A program made the position numbers and the translations under genes. A stretch of DNA of 64,000 nucleotides from Plasmodium brasilianum (taxonomy: Eukaryota; Apicomplexa; Aconoidasida; Haemosporida; Plasmodiidae). The DNA lies in contig NC_090123.1 of the NCBI RefSeq assembly GCF_023973825.1, positions 1,657,501 through 1,721,500 of the forward strand, given 5' to 3'. Shown one piece after another: positions 55,638 to 64,000 of the stretch; position 1 is the first letter of the stretch, and each line of letters opens with the position of its first letter. A model generated the notes under the pieces. It searched no databases. It saw nothing but the letters and a program-made list of their open reading frames with translations, and was not told where the DNA came from.

Positions 55638-56633
55638 TTAATTTTTTTTTTTTTTCTCTCTACTGGAAAAGCTTGTTCTCCACTCTTCTAGAGGAAAAGC
55701 CTAAAATGGGAGAACAAAAAAGAAACAAAAAAATGCACAGAATAATAAATAAAAAAATCAGGGGAATTACAAAATAATGAAAGGAGTTAATTTTGTTATT
55801 TTTTGGAAAAAAGTATAAACTCCTTTGAGGAAGTATAACACATATGTGTATTTGTGCATATTTACAATTTTGTTATTTTTCTCAATTATTGTGGTTACTT
55901 GAAGTTTTGTTAAGCATCTCAGAATAAATTTATTAATTAATAAGCCAATTAAAAAGGAAAATATCATTTGTGTGTAAAATCCGTCAATAAGTATACACTT
56001 CCCTAAAAAAAATGATACATTTTAGTTATATATTAATATATGTGTGAGCTTGGGTATATTGTGTATAGAGTATGAGAAAACTGCTCCTGAAAGATAAAAC
56101 CATTTATATTACTACACAAATATACGAAATAATTTGCTTTGAAGTTAAAAAAATATGGGCACATTTTACCTCCATAGCAAAATGTTTTGTCCGTGTAATC
56201 AAGCAGCCATAAAAATATAGTTGACCACTAAAAAAAGATAAAAAGAAAAATGTGATCTTCGTTTGGTGTAGGAGTAAAAGATGAAATAGACACAAGAATG
56301 AAACTGTAATTATATTTTAAAATAAAAAAAAAAAAAAAAAAATTGAATTTTGATTATGCATTTTCGTGTATTACATGAGACCCAATATTATTTATGGTAT
56401 TTAAAAAGGTCATGTACGTTCCACCAATTTGGGGATCGGATATTATATTCTGAAAACTCATCTACAAAAAAAAAAAAAATTAAATAAGATATAGATACAC
56501 ATTTAAATTTTGATATAGATGCACATAGATTTGTGCATATGTAAGTAGGTGTGTAGTAATATTTTTATTTAGCATTATAATTTCAAAGTATGTACCTTTC
56601 TTCTCATTTTAGCATATTATGCCATTTGATTAT

Positions 56634-56670
<37 letters not shown>

Positions 56671-59094
56671 AGTATATGTATATATAAGTGTGAGACGAAT
56701 ATGCAGGTGAACTCAAATGTGTTGTTCACATATGCTTTAGACTTTTCTTACCGAGGAAACTGTCATCAAATCTACACAAAAATGGTTAAACAGTTGAGCT
56801 ATAAATATGTATATGTAATAGGAGTAAAAGTTAATTTGGGAGAGCTCCGATTTGTTGGAATACATATATTGAGTGAGTGGTAATAAAGATGATAAAATGA
56901 TATTTGAAAAGTATCTTAATATATATCCAAAATAATAAACTTTTAAGGGTTTTATATTTTGTATTATTCTGCCTATAATTGCTGATGATATAATTGACAT
57001 AGGTATAAAGAATGGATTAAAAAGTGCAAACTCTTCTTTTGTTATGCCTTTTTTTAACATTTTAAAATTTGTTCCAACTTCAACTGATGCAAATGGTAAA
57101 CGATTTATTAAAAATAAAATTATAAATATTTTCATGGGTGGTAAAAATAACAATTCGTATAAATTTTTATAAGTGTCTTTTGCATTTGCAAATTCGTTTT
57201 CGTCTTTATTTTTATTATTTAAATATTTCATTTCTTCTGTTTTTCTTTTCTCATTTTCATCATTTATTTCTTTTTTAAAAAAAGTACATATGGTTAAAAT
57301 TAAAATGAATGTGCCCCAAAATTTTAGAAAAATACTCATATCAACAAAAGGTTGAAATGATGGGTATATTATGTCCATATTATTGTGTAAAGTTTTGTAA
57401 TAATCGGATTGATTAAATATTAAGTGCATACATCTCACATATTTCTTAAATATATAAAAGCATATATTTTTGTTATTTAGTGTCAAAAACGACAATTGCG
57501 ATATGCAATATCCTATGTTTTGTCCTAAAATATTACACGTGGATGCTAGCCTGTAAAGAAGATATAGAGGGGAAGGCGGAAAGAATAAAAGATATAAATT
57601 TAAAGGATGACTCTTTAAAATTATTGAAAAGTACAATTTATCGTTATGTGGTTCGTTCCTTTGTTTCTGTTAATAATACATAAAATATGAACAGGTGAAC
57701 ATTGTTACATGATAGTTTTGTTCGTTGCGGTTCTAATTAGCGGTGTCACAAGATAATAGTAATTCTTTCTTATATACTAGCGATATTTTATCATATTTTG
57801 GGGTAATATATATTTTTTGTTTTCTTTGTTATTACCCCTTGTTTTCCTCTGACAGCATGGTTAATGCCCATCCATCCACTGCAATATCTTGAGTGGCCAT
57901 TAAAAAAAAGAGAACGAAAAAAAAAGCGGTTAGAAAATACAAGTTTATGTTACTATCCTTTTCCCCTAACCAAATGCTCACATGACTACTGTACAACATC
58001 ATTGATAAACTACAAAATAGCTGAATAAAAAAAAACAAAACAAATAAAATAGAAAATAAAATATGTTCCGTCATTTATTAGGTCATTGTTATGTACACAA
58101 TTATATCTTCAAATTTATCTTTTTTTTTTTTTTTTTTTTGAAGTTCTATATAAATATGTTAACACTATACATTGTTATTTGCGCGTAACACGTATAAACT
58201 TGGTTTTAGTTTATTATCTCTTTTTAAGCACTTGTAACGGAATTATCCAGCTTTTCCTCCTTCCAATTTTTTTATTATATACCGAATCTACAATGGGAGC
58301 CCATAACAATTTTAGACTGAAAAAGGACGATAATAAAATATTTTTAAAAAAATATTCTTTACTATGTAATTAATTATTTGTATAGTTGCGCGATTTATAA
58401 ACTAACCTAAAAGGTATACTAACTAAAGATAACATACTTAATTGGGAGTAGCTCACTTTATCTTGAATTACTAGGGGAACCACCGATGAAACCCCAATTG
58501 GAACACCTTGAAAAATTAAGCACAATGATTTAAATGATGAGAATAAAACGTTTTAGAAATATATATACAAATACATGTGTATATATATAAGTATACATGT
58601 ATATATTTATTTATGCACGTTTGCATATACTCATTATTGCATATACAAATTTATACACATACACATTTACAAATATACACATTTATACATACACACATTT
58701 ACAAATATACACATTTATACATACACACATTTACAAATATACTCTATTATATATACCCACATTTATGCGTATACTCAATTATACGTATACAAATATATAT
58801 GTCAATATCAAGCAATTAATTATTAACAACAAGCACGCATTTATTAGCATGCTTTGTTCCTCCTTTTCTTTAGCTTTAGTTAATTATTCGTGGTATACTT
58901 CGGAAAAACAATTCGTTAAAATTATTATGAATGTAAATAATACCTTGTATAGTATATAGCAACAATAAGAAGATCACATTATAAAAATCATGGTTTTTCT
59001 TTGGTACTTTATAATAATTCCCATTTTTTATATCATATTTTTGCATTCTTTCTCTCAAATTAGTATCAATATTTTCACATATAGATTTGGTCAT
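55638..59094 (-). CDS. Acetyl-CoA transporter, SLC33A1/AT-1 family (nine exons)
   Basis: Minus-strand exons 59094-58944, 58506-58407, 58316-58232, 58020-57836, 57550-56752, 56461-56375, 56227-56170, 56002-55899 and 55700-55638: 1632 nt, 543 residues, all phases match. Family length is about 550. Diagnostic blocks in order: FLLLLYTIQGVPIG, IPFSLKLLWAPIVDSVY, NKKIGRRKSW, FLMATQDIAVDGWALTML (the family signature), GLASTCNILGQNIGY, FASVEVGTNFKML, SDPQIGGTYMTFLNTI and HWSTIFLWLLDYTD. About 11-12 membrane segments are expected. It imports cytosolic acetyl-CoA into the ER/Golgi lumen for acetylation of proteins or glycans in other eukaryotes; in Plasmodium the membrane may differ. Two junctions use a GTGCTT or GTTAGT donor; the others are GTA-type. 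Confidence 0.95.
58649..58746. repeat. 28-bp minisatellite in an intron of the transporter gene
   Basis: About three copies of ACACATTTACAAATAT followed by ACACATTTATAC, within intron 1 (58507-58943). It is open on the plus strand in three frames as Tyr/Thr/His-rich text, which is only a by-product of the repeat. Confidence 0.85.
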
Positions 59095-59559
59095 ATTGAT
59101 ATTGTATAATTTTAAAATTTTTAAATATCTTAATTTCTATTTCCGGCTTATTTTTTCTCTCTTATTTTAAATATATGCTTGTTCTTATAAACCTTAAAAA
59201 AAGAAACTTTTCCTTAATTGAAGTGACTCTTGTTTTTTCATCTTTTTTTCTTTGTGCTTTTTTTTTTTTTTTTTTTTTTTTTTTGCCTTTCAGAGTTTCT
59301 TATTTTTTTTTTAATCTTTTTTTATTCCTTCTTGAATTAGAAAAAAAAAATTAAGAAAAAATGATTAAAAAAAAGTTTTTTTTACAGTTTCAATTAAATA
59401 CAAATAAATTAAATAAAAAAAAAATAAGTTATAAATAAAACTATTTTTATACTTGAAAAATATTTTTAACAGTATTGATTTGTTTGATGTGTATGGGTGC
59501 CCATATATATACATTTATGTACATAAATATGTATATATTTAACATGTATATATATATAA

Positions 59560-59590
<31 letters not shown>

Positions 59591-60013
59591 ATGTATTTAT
59601 ATATGTAAAGGTGTAAACATATACGTATTCTTTTATGTATACATATAGTAATCATACATAACTACGATGACTGCGCTTATTAAACAATATAAAATTTTAA
59701 TTTAAAATATTGGCAAGTGCGTAAGGATATATAACATACGCACACATATGTACACATATATATATAATATATATGTATATATATAACATTAGATGTAAAT
59801 CAAAAATACATTTAAAAGGGGGAAAAAGGTTAAAAGAGGATTATAAAAAAAGTAACGTAATAATATATAATGAGGTATACTAAAGTAGTACAATAGAAAA
59901 AAATAAATTATAACTTGTGAATTAATGTAAATTATAAGACATAAAAAAATATAGGAATGGGTAGTCTTCGTAAAATAATATATATAACTGTTAAAATTTA
60001 ATTCTTTATGGTG
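59095..60013. other. Intergenic between the transporter and the Asn-rich gene
   Basis: Poly(T) at 59259-59284 and extended TA/TATG/TACA tracts at 59500-59650 and 59740-59785. No coding signal. Confidence 0.5.
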
Positions 60014-60539
60014 TCATTCTTCTCTATCTAAAAAAGGAAAAAAAGGAGAACGTAAATAAGGGGAAAAAGTGCAATGGTATATGTGAAGTTAAAAAATTGT
60101 AAAAAAACAAAAAACAAACAGGTATCATTCAACAAAAGCTTAATCGAATCGGTAAAAGGTTCAATTACAACTTTATTTATACAAAAAAACATAAAATTAT
60201 AGTTTTTTTCTACTTACTCCACATGGATAAATTGTTGTTATATGCAGAGTAATTGTAATTTCTGTTACTATAATTATTTTGTTGCTGGTATTGTGTACTT
60301 TGATAATAATTTTGTAAACCTGGAGGAGATTGCAAAGCATAACTAAAATTGTTATAATTAAAAAAGTTGTTCGTGTTGTCTCTCGTTCCATTATATCCAC
60401 TGCTACTGCTGTAGTTCCTGAAAAAAAAAAAAAAAAATAATAATAATTAAAAATGCATATATACATTACATAAAATTCGAAAACATATATATATATACAA
60501 TACATAATGCGAAAATACAAACTGAGCGCGCTGTATAAT

Positions 60540-60574
<35 letters not shown>

Positions 60575-63500
60575 CATACTTATTTCTCCTTACATAAACA
60601 TTCGTGCAGAAAGGTTCTATTTATTAGTTTTTTTTTTTTTTTTTTTTTTTTTCTTAAACTTACAAGTTACTGGTGTAATTAAAATTATTCTTGTTGTTCC
60701 TATTATAATTGTAATTTAGGTTATAATGATTTAAATTTTTTTCATTAACACTATTCCAATTATTCCTATATGCAGTAACACTTGTATTTGCATTAGTAGT
60801 GCCTACATTATTATTCAAATAACTACTGTTTTGTTCTTTATCTTGTGACATATTAAATCCAGGAGGAATGTTGTAATTGTTGGAGTTTACATTATTATAA
60901 TAATTACTATTATGATATAGCTGTTTATTTATATAACTATTTTGAGTACTGCTGTTTAAGTTATTCGTTTCTACTTTTCCTGTTACGGAAGAGGATGTAG
61001 AGGAAGCTGTGTTTTGTGAGTTATTTGGATTCATTTGACTTTGAGTGTACTGGTTTATGGAACTACTATTATTATTGTTGTTGTTATTGTTATTGTTGCT
61101 ATTATTATTGTTGTTGTTCACCAAATTTTGCTGATGTTGTTGTTCTGCATGTTTATTGTGGCTGTGTTGATTACTGGAATGCTGATTATTGTTCAGATGC
61201 GTCGTATTTTTATTTTGCACACTTTGGTTTTGTTTCATTGATTGGATTGGGGGTGGAAACTGTAATTGTATGTCATTCATATTTTTATTCATTTGTTGCT
61301 TATTTTTTAATTCGCTAGTTGTATTCGTTGTACATGAAATATTTAAGTTTGGGTTTACATTGCTACTCATATTAGTTAGAGACAAATTGTTAATAACATT
61401 GTTAGATGTGTCTAAGCATGAATTGTTGTTTATATTGGTCGAATTTTGATTAGAATTATTTTGATTTTCATGTGTTAAATTTTGAGGTTGTAAGGAACCT
61501 GAAATGGAAATATCCCCTGAATTGCTTAAATTGTCATCGTCTGTATTTAACTGATTTTTTTTTACATTAACATTCATAAAATTTACATAATTATTCATGT
61601 GCATATTATTATTGTGTACATATAAATTACTCTCATCGAAATTGTCATAATTCATATTATAATTATAATTACTGTTATGAATACTATTATTTTTGTTATA
61701 ATGATTGTTAATTAAACCGTATTGAGGAACTAGGGTTTGTGTAGTGTATCCATTATAATGCATATTGTTGTATGGATAGGACAAATTCGTATATGAATAA
61801 TTAAATTGGTTTGCTAAACCTGGTGGGGAATTATATGAATTGTATATGCTACTACTGCTTAAATTGTTCATGCCCATATTAATTAAATTCATGTTGCTCA
61901 CATCGGTGTTTGTATTCTTATTCGACATGCTGCTAACTGTATTACTGGCGTTCACATTTGCACTAGCACTAGCATTAACAGTAGCACTGTTATTATTGTT
62001 ACTACTACTATTGTTATTGTTGTTGTTGCTGTTGTTGATATTGTTATTGTTGTTGTTGTTGTTATTACTGCTGTTACTATTACTGTTATTCGCACCACTG
62101 TTGTTACTATTATTTGCGGATACATTATTAGTACTTACAGAATTTCCCGAATTTTGATGACTCTGCAAGAATTTTTGTGAAATTTGATTTAGATGTATAG
62201 AACTTGAATCTTCTATGTCGTGGTCATAATTCTTACTTTTCAATGTACTTTGAATATATTTATTATTCTTTCCACTTATCAAAGCTGATGAAGAATTATC
62301 CTGGGACGAATGAATCGCTTGTGAAGAGTGGTTGATAAACATAGAAGAAGAATGATTATTTAGTAAATGCCTAGTATTTTGGTTAGTACTGTTTAAAGAA
62401 GTGTGTAATTGCTGATGATGATAACTAGATGAAGATGCTCCTGCTGCTCCTGAACTTGTGGTTGTCATTTTGGGTACATATATATTGTGAGACCTTGTAT
62501 TAATATGTGAATGTTTATTATTTGATGACGAAAAAATTGATTTTGTTTTGTTATCATTTAATAGATCACTGTTTATATTATCCTCTCTCTTTTGATGCTT
62601 ATTTTTAAAATCGAAATGTTTGATATCTCTTTCTTTTGGATTTCTCATATCGTTGTTATGGTCATAATTTCCATTAGTTCCCTCCTTATTATTGTTATGC
62701 ATTGCTGAGGAGTTTCTATTACTGCTACTGTTATTCATATTATTATTACTGTTACTATTAATATTATTATTACTATTGTTGTTAATATTATTATTACTAT
62801 TGTTGTTAATATTATTATTACTATTGTTGTTAATGTTATTAATACTGTTGTTGTTAATATTATTATTACTATTGTTAATACTATTATTACTACTGTTATT
62901 ATTATTATTATTGCTATCACTGCCTATGGTAATTGCAGAAGAATCAATACCATAATTTTTTCTAATATAATTTTTTTTCCTTGTTTCTACATTCATCAAT
63001 CTATTATTATTATAAGTACTACTATTATAATGAGTACTGTTATTATTTTTCATTTGTTCCATTTTATTATCCGACACATCGATGTTTTCTATTTGATTTC
63101 CACTAATGTTTATATTTCCAAAGAATATTTTCTTATTCATATTATTTCCCATCAGTGATAAATTGGGCATATATATTGGTATAACATTATTGTTCTTGTC
63201 TATTCCTTCTTGACATTCTGGAATTGTAACATCTTCTGGGACTATTTTTTCCCCACTAATTGTTATCTTCATATTATTATTATTATTATTAATGACCATT
63301 TTATTTTTTCCTTTTTTCATATCAAGCGATGTTCCAATAGAATACTTCATTTGGTTTGATAAATTGGTATCACTATTATTCAACATATTCTCTTGATCAC
63401 TCTTTTTTTTCTTTTTCTTTTTTTTTTCGTCTGTATCCATTTTTGCCTCTTTAACTTTTCCCTTTTTTTCTTCTTCTATCAATTTATTACTGGAAATTAT

Positions 63501-64000
63501 ATCTTTCTTGTTAATGTTGCTATTATTGTTACTATTATCGTTTACATGCCCATCCTTTTCTACCTTATTTTTACTTTCTACAAGTTGTTGATCCTTGTTA
63601 CTGTAATCTTCCGCAAATGTTCTGTTAATTTTCTCACTGTTAACAGATTCATTTTTCACTAGTTTACTACAACTTAAAATGGTACCTTTTACAGCACGTG
63701 ACTCAAGTTTTTCCATATCCTTAGAATACTTCTTATTCACAAGCTCATTATTTCCCCCAACTTCCGTAGATAAATTCTGATTGTTCATGTTCTCAGAAAT
63801 GATTTCTTTTTTCTTTGTTTTTGTGGCTTTATTATTCGATATCCCTTTTTTATTTTCCTGCTGATTATTTTGATCTTTTTTCAATTCCTTCGAAGAATTT
63901 ACCACAGTTCTGGTTGAACAGGAATTATCTGATTTTTCATTATACTCGTTGGTGTTCCCACCAGTACAATTACCTTTTGTAATAACTGATACCCATAATT
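60014..64000 (-). CDS. Large Asn-rich protein with PPG[LF] motifs, 5' end outside the window
   Basis: The main exon runs from beyond 64000 down to 60664 (donor GTAAGT), followed by exons 60417-60218 (donor GTAAGT) and 60027-60014 (ends NREE, stop TGA 60016-60014). The frame is open without an ATG start up to the right edge, so the protein begins outside. At least 1190 residues visible. The N-terminal visible part is Lys/Glu/Ser-rich with KKKKKKKK; the rest is dominated by Asn runs. Short ordered islands: PNLSLMGNNMNKKIFFGNI, GEKIVPEDVTIPECQEGID, TLVPQYGLINNHYN. Three well separated PPG motifs occur (SPPGL near 61814-61825, IPPGF near 60855-60866, SPPGL near 60315-60326), a form bound by GYF domains. 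No enzyme domain seen; possibly an RNP or translational-repression scaffold (inference). Confidence 0.82.
62730..62920. repeat. Asn-codon microsatellite (AAT/AAC)n in the Asn-rich gene
   Basis: Eight or so units encoding NNSNNNI on the minus strand (plus strand TTATTATTACTATTGTTG type), flanked by other Asn runs at 61064-61120 and 61985-62110. Typical replication-slippage tract of Plasmodium coding DNA. Confidence 0.9.

Noticed and set aside
56590..56883. Plus-strand 97-codon ORF
   Set aside because: It lies across an intron and exon 5 of the transporter on the opposite strand and starts with TA-repeat-encoded residues.
58575..58959. Three overlapping plus-strand ORFs rich in Tyr, Thr, His
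   Set aside because: They overlie a minisatellite in intron 1 and part of exon 1 of the acetyl-CoA transporter on the other strand.
61016..62955. Plus-strand poly-Leu and poly-Cys/Tyr ORFs
   Set aside because: Shadows of Asn-codon repeats of the minus-strand Asn-rich gene.

Overview
The window is nuclear DNA of a malaria parasite (Plasmodium). The evidence is extreme A+T richness with long poly(A)/poly(T) and (TA)n tracts, genes with several very short exons bounded by GT..AG, asparagine- and lysine-rich low complexity inside otherwise recognisable proteins, and a tandem array of secreted acidic proteins carrying the NLRNG-type box after the signal peptide that defines the merozoite surface protein 3 (MSP3) family. 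The array is large and is not built of alanine-heptad coiled coils, and the A+T content is very high; this fits a P. malariae- or P. ovale-like species better than P. vivax/P. knowlesi, but I cannot settle the species by eye.

Layout. Left flank (1-11.7 kb), housekeeping genes: the 3' end of an unrecognised short-exon gene (+, ends 1346); cytosolic methionyl-tRNA synthetase with N-terminal GST-like and C-terminal tRNA-binding-type extensions (+, 2631-5273); a TruD/PUS7-type tRNA pseudouridine synthase (-, 6083-9634); and two small, divergently oriented multi-exon genes reconstructed from splice signals (-, 10314-10824; +, 10952-11666).

Centre (12.1-49.1 kb): eleven MSP3-like paralogues, all on the + strand, separated by 1.6-3.2 kb of gene-poor A+T-rich sequence. 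Each has a signal peptide, an NLRNG-type box at about residue 24-47, a variable hydrophilic middle, a Glu/Asp run and (mostly) a conserved ~45-residue amphipathic C-terminus. Four of the eleven show damage: two stops before the conserved C-terminus (19906-21555), a fully decayed copy (36871-38825), a lost start codon (40886-41779) and an A18 homopolymer frameshift after the signal peptide (47632-49145). Three members carry cysteine-rich inserts, which is atypical of this family.

Right flank (51.2-64 kb), conserved genes again: a three-exon probable mitochondrial ribosomal protein resembling mL40 (+), a seven-exon thioredoxin-fold phosducin-like protein of the TXNDC9/PLP3 type (-), a nine-exon acetyl-CoA transporter (SLC33A1/AT-1 type, -) and the 3' part of a large Asn-rich protein with repeated PPG[LF] motifs that runs off the right edge (-). 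As I recall, the MSP3/LSA1 region of P. falciparum chromosome 10 has the same kind of flanks (methionyl-tRNA synthetase on one side, acetyl-CoA transporter on the other), so this looks like the syntenic MSP3 locus, a contingency-type surface antigen array evolving by duplication and loss between conserved flanks. I saw no tRNA, rRNA, CRISPR array or transposon.
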